Source of the DNA: Streptomyces sp. DI166 | GTDB taxonomy: Bacteria; Actinomycetota; Actinomycetes; Streptomycetales; Streptomycetaceae | Direction of reading: 5' to 3' | Length of the DNA stretch: 51,568 nucleotides | Assembly (NCBI RefSeq): GCF_900091315.1 | Contig: NZ_FLSP01000064.1 | Span: 1-51,568, forward strand | Part shown: piece by piece, positions 7,724 through 17,121 of the stretch | Position numbering within the stretch: the stretch's first letter is position 1 | Layout: every line of letters starts with the position of its first letter | Made by a program: the position numbers and the translations under genes | The notes under the pieces: generated by a model | Told to the model about the DNA's origin: nothing | Database searches by the model: none | The model's input: only the letters and a program-made list of their open reading frames with translations

Positions 7724-8689
7724 ATGACCATCGCCTCCAGCAGCCCTCCGTCGCGACTGCCCCTGGGCAGCGCGCGGGAGGCACGGACCGGGCCGAGACC
7801 GAACCGGGCGCGGGCCCGGGAGTCGGGGGGCGACGGCCGGCTGGCCGCGCTCTTCCTGGCCCCGGCCCTGCTGGGCTTCGTGGTCTTCCTGCTCTGGCCC
7901 ACGCTGCGGGGCGTGTATCTGAGCTTCACCCGCTTCAATCTGCTCACCCCGGCCGAGTGGGTGGGTCTGGACAACTACGTACGGATGGTCAACGACCCCA
8001 TCTTCTGGGACTCGTTGACGGTGACCGTCGAGTACGTCGTCATCAACATCGGCGTCCAGACGGCCGCCGCGCTCGCCATCGCCGTGCTCCTGCAACGGCT
8101 CACGCAGTCCGCGATGCTGCGCGGGATCGTGCTGACGCCGTATCTGATGTCCAACGTCGTCGCCGGCATCGTCTGGCTGTGGCTGCTGGACACCCAGCTC
8201 GGCATCGGCAACGAGATCGTCGCCGCGCTCGGCGCCGACCGGATCCCCTTCCTCGCCGACGAGACCTGGGCGATCCCGACGATCGCGCTGATCAATGTGT
8301 GGCGCCATGTCGGCTATACCGCACTGCTGCTGTTCGCGGGGCTGCAGGCGATCCCCAACGACATGTACGAGGCGGCGCGGGTGGACGGCGCGAGCGAGTG
8401 GCGGATGTTCCGGCGGATCACCCTGCCGCTGCTGCGACCGGTCCTCGCGGTCGTCCTGATCATGACGGTGATCGGTTCCTTCCAGGTGTTCGACACGGTC
8501 ACCGTGACGACCGCGGGCGGTCCCGCCAACGCCACCAACGTGCTCCAGTACTACATCTACGGCGCCGCGTTCGGCCGTTTCCAGTTCGGCTACGCCTCCG
8601 CGATGTCCGTGGCCCTGCTCGTCGTGCTGAGCGCCATCACTTTCCTCCAGTACCGGCTCACCCGGGCCGGCCGGAGCGACCTCGGCTGA
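7724..8689 (+). CDS. Sugar ABC transporter permease (MalF-type)
   Basis: A 321-residue inner-membrane permease of the carbohydrate-uptake CUT1 class. After a basic 40-residue cytoplasmic leader come six membrane segments (first LAALFLAPALLGFVVFLLW). The EAA loop that docks on the ATPase reads EAARVDGASEWRMFRRITLPLL. ATG 7724 is chosen because AGGGAG at 7711-7716 precedes it. It is the first gene of a four-gene operon with an 18-base gap to the second permease. Substrate uncertain, probably a sugar or oligosaccharide. No ATP-binding gene is nearby; Streptomyces often use a shared ATPase (MsiK) for this class. Confidence 0.92.
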   Translation: MTIASSSPPSRLPLGSAREARTGPRPNRARARESGGDGRLAALFLAPALLGFVVFLLWPTLRGVYLSFTRFNLLTPAEWVGLDNYVRMVNDPIFWDSLTVTVEYVVINIGVQTAAALAIAVLLQRLTQSAMLRGIVLTPYLMSNVVAGIVWLWLLDTQLGIGNEIVAALGADRIPFLADETWAIPTIALINVWRHVGYTALLLFAGLQAIPNDMYEAARVDGASEWRMFRRITLPLLRPVLAVVLIMTVIGSFQVFDTVTVTTAGGPANATNVLQYYIYGAAFGRFQFGYASAMSVALLVVLSAITFLQYRLTRAGRSDLG

Positions 8690-8707
8690 CGGAAGGGAGC
8701 GACCGAC

Positions 8708-9631
8708 ATGACCGCCGCGACGGCGACCACCACCAAGGCCCGGCCCGCCGGGCGCCGCGGGCTCTCCCCCGGCCGCGTCCTGGCCTGGTCGGCGATGGCC
8801 GCGATCGTACTGATCACGCTGCTGCCGTTCTACTGGATCCTGCGCACCGCGCTCTCCTCCAACTCGGCGCTCGCCGCCGACCCGGGCAACCCGCTCCCGG
8901 TCGATCCGACCACCGGCGGCTTCGAACGGGCCCTCGGTCTGCAGTCGACCGAGGAGGCCATCGCGCAGGGCGGTGCGGGCGGCGGGCTGAAGTTCTGGCG
9001 CTATCTGATCAATTCGGTCATCGTGTCCACCCTGATCACCGTCGGCCAGATCTTCTTCTCCGCGATGGCCGCGTACGCCTTCGCTCGGCTGCGCTGGCGG
9101 GGCCGGGACAAGGTGTTCGCGCTGTTCCTGGCCGGGCTGATGGTGCCGACCATCTTCACGCTGCTGCCGAACTTCGTGCTCGTCAAGGAACTCGGCCTGG
9201 TCGACAACCTGCTGGGCATCGCCTTGCCGACGATGCTCATGACCCCGTTCGCGGTGTTCTTCCTGCGCCAGTTCTTCATGAACGTGCCCCGCGAGGTGGA
9301 GGAGGCCGCCCTGCTCGACGGGGCCGGGAAGATCCGGATCTTCTTCCGGGTGATGCTGCCGATGGCGTCCACCCCGATCCTCACGCTGGGCGTGCTGACG
9401 TACATCACCGCCTGGAACGACTACTTCTGGCCGCTGATGGTGTCCTACAGCGACAGCTCACGGGTGCTGACCGTGGCGCTGGCGATCTTCCGGGCGCAGA
9501 CCCCGCAGTCCGGCTACGACTGGTCCGGGCTGATGGCGGCCACCCTCATCGCCGCGCTGCCGATGCTGCTGCTCTTCGCCTGCTTCGCGCGCCGCATCGT
9601 CAGCACGATCAGCTTCACCGGCATCAAGTAA
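8708..9631 (+). CDS. Carbohydrate ABC transporter permease (MalG-type)
   Basis: A 307-residue partner permease. The N-terminus has a hydrophobic segment (LAWSAMAAIVLITLLPFYWI), an extended loop near residues 55-95, then five further membrane spans. The EAA loop reads EEAALLDGAGKIRIFFRVMLPM. It starts at ATG 8708 after GGAAGGGAG, 18 bases after the first permease. With that protein it forms the membrane channel of the importer. The large periplasmic loop that contains GLQSTEEAIAQGG suggests a MalG-like contact with the binding protein. Confidence 0.92.
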   Translation: MTAATATTTKARPAGRRGLSPGRVLAWSAMAAIVLITLLPFYWILRTALSSNSALAADPGNPLPVDPTTGGFERALGLQSTEEAIAQGGAGGGLKFWRYLINSVIVSTLITVGQIFFSAMAAYAFARLRWRGRDKVFALFLAGLMVPTIFTLLPNFVLVKELGLVDNLLGIALPTMLMTPFAVFFLRQFFMNVPREVEEAALLDGAGKIRIFFRVMLPMASTPILTLGVLTYITAWNDYFWPLMVSYSDSSRVLTVALAIFRAQTPQSGYDWSGLMAATLIAALPMLLLFACFARRIVSTISFTGIK

Positions 9632-9641
9632 GGGGACCACC

Positions 9642-10985
9642 ATGCGCATACGCACCCTCGCGGCCCTCACCGGAGCGCTGGCCCTGTCCCTGGTGACCGG
9701 CTGCGGACAGAGCGACAGCGTCGGATCGGGTTCCGGCACTGTGACGTACTGGCTCTGGGACGCCAACCAACTGCCCGCCTACCAGGCGTGCGCCAAGGAC
9801 TTCGAGCGGCAGAACCCGGGCCTGAAGGTCAGGATCACGCAGATGGGCTGGGCCGACTACTGGACCAAGCTCACCGCGAGCTTCATCGCGGGCACCGAGC
9901 CGGACGTGTTCACCGACCACATCCAGAAGTTCGGCCAGTTCGCCGACCTCGACGTCCTGGAGCCCCTGGACGACCTGGGCATCGACGATTCCGCCTACCA
10001 GGAGGGCCTGGCCGCCAACTGGACCGGCCAGGACGGCCGTCGCTACGGCGCCCCGAAGGACTGGGACACCGTCGCCCTCTTCTACAACCGGAAGATGGTG
10101 GAGGAGGCCGGCCTCACCGCCGAGCAGCTCAACAGCCTCTCCTGGAACCCCGAGGACGGCGGCTCCTTCGAGAAGGCGATCGCGCACCTCACCGTCGACC
10201 AGAACGGCAGGCGCGGCGACGAGCCCGGCTTCGACAAGGACAACGTCAAGGTGTACGGCCTGGCCACCGGTGGCGCCGGGGACGGCGACGGGCAGACCAC
10301 CTGGAGCCCGTTCACCGCGTCGGCGGGCTGGCACTACACCGACAAGGCCCGCTGGGGCACCGAGTACCAGTACGGCGACCGTACCTTCCAGCAGGTGATC
10401 GACTGGTACTTCGGCCTGGCCGAGAAGGGCTATCTCGCGCCCTTCACCGACTACACCGACGGCGCCAACCCGGCCAGCGCCCAGCTCGCCTCCGGCAAGG
10501 CCGCGGCCTCCTTCGACGGCGCGTGGATGATCTCCACGTACTACGGCACCAAGGGCCTCGACGTCGGCACCGCCCTCACGCCCACCGGCCCCACCGGCAA
10601 GCGCGCCACGATGATGAACGGCCTCGCCGACTCCATCACCAAGAACGCCGACAACAAGTCCGGCGCCCGCAAATGGGTCAAGTACCTGGCCTCCGACGAG
10701 TGCCAGCGCACGGTGGGCCGCTACGGCATCGTCTTCCCGGCGACCCCCGAGGGCACGCGGGCGGCGGTGGCCGCGTACGAGAAGAAGGGCATCGACGTGT
10801 CCGCCTTCACCGAACCGGTCACCGGCCGCCGGGACTCCCTGACCTTCTCCTTCCCGGTCACCGACTACGCGGCGGACGTGTACGCCCTGATGCGGCCCGC
10901 GATGCAGGACGTGTACGCCAACGGCGCCCCGGTGAGCGACCTGTCCAGGACCAACGACCAGATCAATCTCATCCTCGGCCAGTGA
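9642..10985 (+). CDS. Sugar ABC transporter substrate-binding lipoprotein
   Basis: A 447-residue extracellular solute-binding protein of family 1. The N-terminus MRIRTLAALTGALALSLVTG with a Cys next to it (LVTGCGQ) is a lipoprotein signal, so the protein is anchored to the outer face of the membrane. The mature part has typical features: VTYWLWDAN at the start, PDVFTDHIQKFG, DWDTVALFYNRKM and FDGAWMIS. It starts at ATG 9642 after AAGGGGACC, 10 bases after the permease. The bound sugar cannot be assigned. Confidence 0.93.
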   Translation: MRIRTLAALTGALALSLVTGCGQSDSVGSGSGTVTYWLWDANQLPAYQACAKDFERQNPGLKVRITQMGWADYWTKLTASFIAGTEPDVFTDHIQKFGQFADLDVLEPLDDLGIDDSAYQEGLAANWTGQDGRRYGAPKDWDTVALFYNRKMVEEAGLTAEQLNSLSWNPEDGGSFEKAIAHLTVDQNGRRGDEPGFDKDNVKVYGLATGGAGDGDGQTTWSPFTASAGWHYTDKARWGTEYQYGDRTFQQVIDWYFGLAEKGYLAPFTDYTDGANPASAQLASGKAAASFDGAWMISTYYGTKGLDVGTALTPTGPTGKRATMMNGLADSITKNADNKSGARKWVKYLASDECQRTVGRYGIVFPATPEGTRAAVAAYEKKGIDVSAFTEPVTGRRDSLTFSFPVTDYAADVYALMRPAMQDVYANGAPVSDLSRTNDQINLILGQ

Positions 10986-10999
10986 AAGGCACTCACTCC

Positions 11000-12202
11000 A
11001 TGACGTTCTCCCTCGGCATCGTCGGCGCCGGCCAGTTCTCCGGCGGCTTCGCCAAGCTGTTCCGGGCCCACCCCGGTGTCAGCGACGTCTACGTCACCGA
11101 CCTCCTGCCGGAGCGCGCCGAACAACTGGCCGCCGCCGAAGGGCTGTCGGGCACCTTCCCCTCGTACGAGGCGATGCTGGAGTCACCATCGGTCGACGCG
11201 GTCGCCGTCTTCACCCAGCGCTGGACCCACGGCCCGCTGGTGCTCCAGGGCCTGAGCGCCGGAAAGCACGTCTACTCCGCGGTCCCGATGGCGATCACCA
11301 CGGAAGAGATCGCCGCGATCATCGAGGCGGTCAGGGCGACCGGACTGACCTACATGATGGGCGAGACCAGCCAGTACAACCCGGCGACCGTGCACGCCCG
11401 CAACCAGATCGCCAAGGGCGCCTTCGGGCGGCTCTTCTACGCCGAGGGCGACTACGTCCACGACATGGACCTGGGCTTCTACGAGGCGTACCAGTACAGC
11501 GGCGGCGAGAACTGGAAGGCCACCGCCTCCTATCCGCCGCTGCTGTACCCGACCCACGCGGTCGGCGGTGTGCTCGGCGCCTGGCAGACGCACGCGGTGA
11601 GCGTCTCCGCGATCGGGGTCGTCGACGAGCGCGGCGACGGCGTCTTCGACAAGGACGGCAGCCAGTTCGGCAACGACGTCTCCAACGCCACCGCCCTGTT
11701 CGAGGTCGCGGGCGGCGGCTCGTTCCGCACCAACGAGTTCCGGCGGGTCGGCTACCCCTCGCACATCCGCGAGTCCCGTTTCCGCTTCTTCGGCACGGAG
11801 GCGAGCATGGAGCAACTCGCCACGGTCGCCCTGTGGCAGGACAAGACCGGGGTGGAGGACATCAGCGAACTGCTGGAGCCGAAGCCCACGTTGGCGCCGG
11901 ACGACCCCTCGCTGCAGCACATCGCGCCGGACCTGCGCGCGGCGTTCACCTCGGGTTCGGCCCCGGTGCACGACCGCGCCCGTCTGCCGCGGGTGTTCGA
12001 CAACCTCCCCAACGGCCATGAGGGCAGCCATCACTTCCTGGTGGACGACTTCGTGACCGCGGTCAACACCCGCACCCTGCCGTCCGTCAACGCCTGGGTC
12101 GCCGCGCGCTACACCCTGCCGGGCATCATCGCCCACGAGTCGGCCCGGCAGGGCGGGGCCCGCCTCACGATCCCGGACTTCGGGGACGCCCCGGAGGCCT
12201 GA
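11000..12202 (+). CDS. Gfo/Idh/MocA family oxidoreductase
   Basis: A 400-residue NAD(P)-dependent oxidoreductase. The Rossmann motif is GIVGAGQFSGGF near residues 5-16, and the cofactor/active-site segment reads KHVYSAVPMAIT where most relatives have EKP; here the lysine at the usual catalytic step is not evident (SAVPM), so the chemistry may be altered. The C-terminal sugar-binding domain ends near residue 390. It is the last gene of the ABC operon (14 bases after the lipoprotein gene) and probably oxidises or epimerises the imported sugar or a derivative. Its end overlaps the convergent response-regulator gene by 38 bases. Confidence 0.9.
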   Translation: MTFSLGIVGAGQFSGGFAKLFRAHPGVSDVYVTDLLPERAEQLAAAEGLSGTFPSYEAMLESPSVDAVAVFTQRWTHGPLVLQGLSAGKHVYSAVPMAITTEEIAAIIEAVRATGLTYMMGETSQYNPATVHARNQIAKGAFGRLFYAEGDYVHDMDLGFYEAYQYSGGENWKATASYPPLLYPTHAVGGVLGAWQTHAVSVSAIGVVDERGDGVFDKDGSQFGNDVSNATALFEVAGGGSFRTNEFRRVGYPSHIRESRFRFFGTEASMEQLATVALWQDKTGVEDISELLEPKPTLAPDDPSLQHIAPDLRAAFTSGSAPVHDRARLPRVFDNLPNGHEGSHHFLVDDFVTAVNTRTLPSVNAWVAARYTLPGIIAHESARQGGARLTIPDFGDAPEA

Positions 12203-12881
12203 GTCCGTCCGGCCGCTTCGGTGGCCCGCCCAGGCCCGCGTCGCGGGCGCGGGCCACCGCCGCGGCCCGGTCGGAGACCTGGAGCTTGTACAGGATCGCC
12301 GAGACATGGTTGCGGACGGTCTTCTCGGCCAGCACCAGCCGCGCCGCGATCTGGTGGTTGCCCAGACCGAGGGCGATCAGGTCGAGCACTTCCCTTTCCC
12401 GCTCGGTCAGTTCGGGGAAGACCTGCGCCGCGTAGTCGCGGTGGGCGCCGGTGAAGAAGTCGGCGATCCGGCGGGCGACGGCGCGACCGTACACGGCGTT
12501 GCCCGCGGCGACGGCGAGGACGGCGCGGGCGATCTCGGTGCTGTCGGCGTCCTTGAGGAGGTAGCCCCTGGCCCCGGCGCGCAGGGCACCGAACAGGGCC
12601 TCGTCGTCCTCGTGCATCGTCAGGACCAGCACGGCCGGTGCGGGGCGGCGGGCGGCGAGGGCGCGGGTGGCGGCGGTGCCGTCGAGGCCGGGCATGGCGA
12701 GGTCGGTGACCACGACATCGGGTGCCGTGCGGTCGACGGCGGCGAGCAGGCCGTCGCCGTCGGCGGCCTCGGCGACGACCTCGACGTCACCGCTCGAACT
12801 CAGGGCGGCGACGAGGCCGTAGCGGAACATGGGGTGGTCGTCGGCGATGACCACGCGGACGGGGCCGATCCCCTCGCTCAT
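12165..12881 (-). CDS. NarL/FixJ-family (LuxR-type) response regulator
   Basis: A 238-residue DNA-binding response regulator. The receiver domain has acidic D14-D15, the phospho-acceptor D60 (VVVTDLAMPG) and the lysine in YLLKDAD. The LuxR-type HTH reads PELTEREREVLDLIALGLGNHQIAARLVLAEKTVRNHVSAILYKLQV. The start ATG 12881 follows GGAGG. No sensor kinase gene adjoins it; a soluble NarL-type kinase lies at 20999-21634, about 8 kb away, and could be its partner. The C-terminal tail (PKRPDGLRPPGRPRSPGS) overlaps the convergent oxidoreductase. Confidence 0.92.
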   Translation of the reverse strand: MSEGIGPVRVVIADDHPMFRYGLVAALSSSGDVEVVAEAADGDGLLAAVDRTAPDVVVTDLAMPGLDGTAATRALAARRPAPAVLVLTMHEDDEALFGALRAGARGYLLKDADSTEIARAVLAVAAGNAVYGRAVARRIADFFTGAHRDYAAQVFPELTEREREVLDLIALGLGNHQIAARLVLAEKTVRNHVSAILYKLQVSDRAAAVARARDAGLGGPPKRPDGLRPPGRPRSPGS

Positions 12882-13018
12882 GGATCCTCCCGGTGTCCCG
12901 GTCCCGCCGTACGAGGGCGGTCCGCCCGGCCGGGTGAGGACCTGTGCCTCAGGCCGGTGCGGCGGCGGGCGGCGACCATGTGCTGCGTCCCGCACCCGAA
13001 CCCACCCGTGGGAGCGCC

Positions 13019-13768
13019 ATGCCGACGCCCACCTCCCAGAGCACTGTCGCCGTCTGGACGACCGGTGTGCTGGCCCTGATCCCGCCCGTCCTCGCCGCCG
13101 CGGCGGGGCTGCTGCTGCACTCGCAGGACGCCGAGCGGGTCGCCCAGCTCGCCGCCGTGCTCACCGCGCTGATCACGGCCGGTGTGCCGGTGCTGCACCG
13201 CTCGACCGGCGCCGACTGCCGCCGGGCCGCCGACGACTGCGGTCATGTCACCCATCTGACGGGCCCGTTGCCGAGGATCGTGCCGAGCGCCACGACGGTC
13301 GCGCTGTCGCTGGCGCTCGGGGTCGCCGCGTTCTGGCTGCTGTACCTGCTGAGTACCTGGCTCGGTCTGGGCAGCCTCGGCTACTGGAGCGGCGAGTACC
13401 CCAGTGACCCCTCGGAGGTGTACCGCAAGGTCGCGCTGCGCGGTCTGCCGGTCCTGGTCCCCGGTGTCTTCGCCATAGGCGTGGCCATGGCGCACCGGCT
13501 GCACGGTCTGGCGCGGCCCGTTCTGCTGCTGACGAGCGTGCTGTTCACCGTGTCGGTGCTGGTCAGTAATGCGGTGCTGGTCCGCCACCGGCGCAGCGAG
13601 CCGCTGCCGGAGGATGTGTATGTGCCGCTGCTGCTGGGCGCGTTGGCGTGGCTGGTCTGCCTCGCCGCCCGCGCGTACGCGGCCCGCACCCAGCGGCTGT
13701 TCGACCTGATGCAGGCGGTGCGGCTGGAGTACCGCCGCACCGCGGAATCGGCGGACAGCCGGGCCTGA
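13019..13768 (+). CDS. Hypothetical multipass membrane protein
   Basis: A 249-residue protein with about six hydrophobic segments, including VAVWTTGVLALIPPVLAAAA, ATTVALSLALGVAAFWLLYLL and VPLLLGALAWLVCLAARAY. A soluble loop holds two cysteines (ADCRRAADDCGH), and a tail after residue 225 is charged and helical. ATG 13019 follows GGGAG at 13010-13014. I do not recognise a named family. It is divergent from the response regulator and convergent with the S8 protease, 23 bases apart. Confidence 0.7.
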   Translation: MPTPTSQSTVAVWTTGVLALIPPVLAAAAGLLLHSQDAERVAQLAAVLTALITAGVPVLHRSTGADCRRAADDCGHVTHLTGPLPRIVPSATTVALSLALGVAAFWLLYLLSTWLGLGSLGYWSGEYPSDPSEVYRKVALRGLPVLVPGVFAIGVAMAHRLHGLARPVLLLTSVLFTVSVLVSNAVLVRHRRSEPLPEDVYVPLLLGALAWLVCLAARAYAARTQRLFDLMQAVRLEYRRTAESADSRA

Positions 13769-13791
13769 GACCCCTCGGGGCCCGGTTCTGC

Positions 13792-15225
13792 TCACGGCCG
13801 GCGGCCGAGCAGGCTCAGCGCCCGGTCGGCCCGTACGAGCTTGAACCGGTGTGTGCCGTCGGGGGCGAGGGCGGTCAGGCCGCCGGTGTCCGGGTTGCCG
13901 GCGCCCTGGTCGATGTCCAGCGCGCTGTCCTGGAGCAGGGTGCGGATCCGGCGCGGGGTCAGCTCCCGGTCGGCCTGCCGCAACAGGGCGCAGACTCCGG
14001 CGACTTGGGGTGCCGCCGCCGAGGTGCCGCTGAGCACCACCCAGCCGTCGCCGGGGGTGGTTCCGTCGCCGTCGGGGTACGGCTTGGCGGCCCGGTGCTG
14101 GTCGATGCTGGAGCCGCGGGGCGCGGGCAGCAGGATGTACGTGGCGCCGGGCCGCATCCCGACCAGGCCGCACACGTCGGGCACGACCCGGCCGAGGAAC
14201 AGGGTGCTGGTGAAGGCGCTCGCGTAGTCGGAGGCCCGGTGCACGCCGTGCTCGTCGCGGTGGACCCCGCCGACGGCGATGACGCCGGGGTGCTGCGCGG
14301 GGAAGGCGTAGTGGCCGTTGCCCGCCGCGCACACCACGACGACCCCGGAGCGGACCGCGAGGGAGACGGCGACCGCCAGCATGGGCTCGATGGCCTCCTC
14401 GGGTGTCTTGACGTGGTACTCCAGGCTCATGCTGATGATGTCCGGCTGCTGCCGGAGCGCGGTGTTGAAGGCCGCCAGCAGATTGGTGTCCTTGGCCTTG
14501 ACCATGGTGAAGTCGATGCCGGGCGCGACCGCGAAGGCGTTGGCGGACTCACAGGTGCCGTGCCCGTCCTCGTCCACCTCGGGGTCGGCGGTGCCCGGCC
14601 CGAGGACGACGGTGCCGCGCAGGCCGCGTTCCCGGAAGTACGGATGGGGCTCCCAGCCGGTGTCCACCATGACGAGCCGGACTCCGGCGCCGGTGATGCC
14701 CTGGTCGTGGGCGGCGCGGGCGCCCAGGTACTCGGCGACCATGTCGGTGGTCAGGTGCCAGTAGTCGGGCTTGGGGACGGGGGCGGCGGTGCCGTGCAGG
14801 GTGGTGGCCGGCTGTTCCAGGGCCACGCCCTCCAGGAACTCGGCGGCGGGCAGCCCCCGGGTGGAGATCAGTCCGGGCCGGTCGGCGCGGGCGGTGTCGA
14901 GGAAGGTGCGGGTCCTGCGCAGTTCCACCGCGCCGGGCTGGATGACCTCGCGTTCCTCCGTGATCAGGGTGGTCTCGAAGTAGCGGTCGTACAGCTCGGG
15001 CGGACCGGCGATGTTGATGCCGGCCGGTGAGCTGTCGAGGACGGTGAATCCGGCGGCGGCCAGTTCCCGTTCCGCGCGCTGCGTGACCACGTCCGTGGCG
15101 AGGTAGTCCTCCACGTTGTCCGCCCTGATCTCACCGGCGTCGAAGACGGACTCGCCGCCCTGCGAGCGCGGTGACGCCTGCGCGTACACCAGGCTGGGCA
15201 GCCGTCCGTCGATCCTGTAGGCCAT
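13792..15225 (-). CDS. S8 family serine peptidase (subtilisin-like)
   Basis: A 477-residue subtilase. The catalytic triad is D (VMVDTGWEP), H (DGHGTCES) and S (LSGTSAAAPQ), with the oxyanion Asn in AAGNGHYAF. The first 160 residues form an N-terminal pro- or accessory domain. No signal peptide is visible, so it is probably cytoplasmic, unlike typical secreted subtilases. ATG 15225 follows GGGGGAA. It lies 18 bases after the radical SAM gene on the same strand, so a role as the leader peptidase of a modified peptide is a reasonable inference, not shown. Confidence 0.88.
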   Translation of the reverse strand: MAYRIDGRLPSLVYAQASPRSQGGESVFDAGEIRADNVEDYLATDVVTQRAERELAAAGFTVLDSSPAGINIAGPPELYDRYFETTLITEEREVIQPGAVELRRTRTFLDTARADRPGLISTRGLPAAEFLEGVALEQPATTLHGTAAPVPKPDYWHLTTDMVAEYLGARAAHDQGITGAGVRLVMVDTGWEPHPYFRERGLRGTVVLGPGTADPEVDEDGHGTCESANAFAVAPGIDFTMVKAKDTNLLAAFNTALRQQPDIISMSLEYHVKTPEEAIEPMLAVAVSLAVRSGVVVVCAAGNGHYAFPAQHPGVIAVGGVHRDEHGVHRASDYASAFTSTLFLGRVVPDVCGLVGMRPGATYILLPAPRGSSIDQHRAAKPYPDGDGTTPGDGWVVLSGTSAAAPQVAGVCALLRQADRELTPRRIRTLLQDSALDIDQGAGNPDTGGLTALAPDGTHRFKLVRADRALSLLGRRP

Positions 15226-15243
15226 GTGTGGTTCCCCCAAAGG

Positions 15244-17106
15244 TCAGTGGCGTGCGGCCGGTACGGCCAGTGCCAGGTAGCGCGGTCCGTCGCGCAGGAC
15301 GAGCCCGGCCTCCGTGAAGGTGTCCAGGACGCGCCGCACGTCGTCCGCCGGTTCGCGCGGTCCGAGCCGTGCGCGCACGGCGTCCGCCGTCACCGGCCGG
15401 TCGCAGCAGGCGAGGTACAGATCGGCCGCTGTTCCCTCGAAGACGTGGGTGCCCGCGCCGTCGCTTCGTCTGCTGTCGTGGATCTGCACGTAGTGGGGTG
15501 CCCGCCGGTACTCCAGTACGGGCGGTGCCCCGCTGTCGCTCCAGGCCTCCTGCCAGTCGGTGACCGCCGTGCGCAGGCCTGCGTAGGCGTCGTCGGGGAG
15601 CGCGCCGTCGAGCCGGTAACTGAAGAAGTAGGCGACACGGTCGAGATCGGTGTCGGCGGGATAGACGTAGCGGTAGGGCGGTGCGGGGCGCAGGTCGCGC
15701 AGGATGCCCTCCCGGTCGGTGAAGAGCGGGCTGAAGCGCTGCATGGCGAGGCGTCCGGCGTCCCCCGGTGGTGTCAGATGCCACAGGTGGGGCATCAGGG
15801 CGGCCTGTGCGGAGCAGTCCTCGGGCCGCTCACCGGGAAATCCCCACAGCAGGTTCCAGTCCACCTCGATTCCGTAATGCCGCGCCCAGCGCAGGAGATT
15901 GACGTTCTGGGCGACTGTCACGCCCTTGCGCATCAGACTCAGTACGCGGGTGCTGAGTGATTCGATTCCGGGCTGGATCCGGGTCACGCCCGCGGCGGCG
16001 AGGAGTTCGATCTGGGCCCGGGCGAGATTCGCCTTCACCTCGTGGAAAAGGTCGTAACTCGCCTCGCTTTCCACGAGGGCCGGGAAAAGAGTTCGGAAGT
16101 AGCGCATGTCGAGGATGTTGTCGACCGTCTCGAAACGGAAACTGCGGTATCTGCGGGCCAGGTGGGCCAGTTCGTCGAGGACGCGCGGGCCGGACTTGGA
16201 ACGGAAGTTCATGGTCTGGGCGTTGAGGCCGCAGAAGGTGCAGTGGTGTTTCGCGCCCCACCAGCAGCCGCGCGCGGTTTCCACGGGGAGGTGGACGGCG
16301 CGGGACGCCGTGCGGGGCAGCAGCCCGAGGTTCTCGGCCCGCCGGAAGTACTCGTCGTAGTCCGGCATCGGCAGGTCGTCGAGGTTCCGTGTCGGTGGTG
16401 CCGGTGGTCCCGTGACGACCTTGCCGTCCACGCGGCGGGCCAGCGCGGGTACGGAGCCGAGGTCGCCGCCGGTGGCGAGGGTCCTCAGCAGGTGGGGGAA
16501 GGCGGTGTCGGCCTCCCCGATGACGGCGGCGTCCACGCAGTCGACGGTGCGGACCAGTTCCGGGCCCATGGGGGCGTCGAAGTTGGCGCCGCCGAAGACC
16601 GTGAACAGGTGCGGATGGCGCTGCCGCAGCCGCCGGGCGAGCGCGATGGAGGCGGTGTTCTGCTGGAACGTCGAGGTGAAGCCGACGACCTGGGTGTCCT
16701 GCCAGAACGGCGCGTCGGCGAGCGCGTCGAGGTAGGCGGGGACCTCCCGCTGCCGGATGCGCAGAAGGCGCTCGCGCAGGCGGTCGGCGGGGATGCCGTG
16801 TTCCCGTGCCAGGTCGTCGGCGCAGAGGTCCAGGTAGTCGCCCCGCGGATCGGGTGCCGCGGGCCCGAACGCCTCCAGGGAGAACAGCCAGTCCCCCGCC
16901 AGCTGGCCGGGCCGGTCGGCGAGGGTCCGGTACGTCTCCACGCCGATCCCGGCCGCGAAGTCCAGGTTGGCGTGGAGGGTACGGGCCGGGAAGCCCTCGG
17001 CGCGGGCGAGCGCGGCGAGGAGACCGGCTTGGAGGGAGGGGCGGCGGTCGTCCATGAAGGGCATGCACACCAGGACGACCGGCCAGGCGTCGTGGGCCGT
17101 GGGCAT
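15244..17106 (-). CDS. RiPP-maturation radical SAM protein (B12-type)
   Basis: A 620-residue enzyme. Residues 1-240 are a cobalamin-binding-like Rossmann region (VVLVCMPFMDDRRPSLQAGL, TVFGGANFD). The radical SAM iron-sulphur motif is C-x7-C-x2-C in GCWWGAKHHCTFCGLN, which together with NFRSKS is the hallmark of the RiPP-maturation rSAM group. The C-terminal 180 residues form a further partner-binding region. Members are thought to methylate or otherwise modify a precursor peptide at an unreactive carbon. It starts at ATG 17106, 15 bases after the small peptide gene, and has a visibly less GC-rich stretch at about 15830-16150, which may mark transfer. Substrate inferred to be the peptide at 17122-17414. 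Confidence 0.88.
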   Translation of the reverse strand: MPTAHDAWPVVLVCMPFMDDRRPSLQAGLLAALARAEGFPARTLHANLDFAAGIGVETYRTLADRPGQLAGDWLFSLEAFGPAAPDPRGDYLDLCADDLAREHGIPADRLRERLLRIRQREVPAYLDALADAPFWQDTQVVGFTSTFQQNTASIALARRLRQRHPHLFTVFGGANFDAPMGPELVRTVDCVDAAVIGEADTAFPHLLRTLATGGDLGSVPALARRVDGKVVTGPPAPPTRNLDDLPMPDYDEYFRRAENLGLLPRTASRAVHLPVETARGCWWGAKHHCTFCGLNAQTMNFRSKSGPRVLDELAHLARRYRSFRFETVDNILDMRYFRTLFPALVESEASYDLFHEVKANLARAQIELLAAAGVTRIQPGIESLSTRVLSLMRKGVTVAQNVNLLRWARHYGIEVDWNLLWGFPGERPEDCSAQAALMPHLWHLTPPGDAGRLAMQRFSPLFTDREGILRDLRPAPPYRYVYPADTDLDRVAYFFSYRLDGALPDDAYAGLRTAVTDWQEAWSDSGAPPVLEYRRAPHYVQIHDSRRSDGAGTHVFEGTAADLYLACCDRPVTADAVRARLGPREPADDVRRVLDTFTEAGLVLRDGPRYLALAVPAARH

Positions 17107-17121
17107 CGCGCGGGCCCCGGG

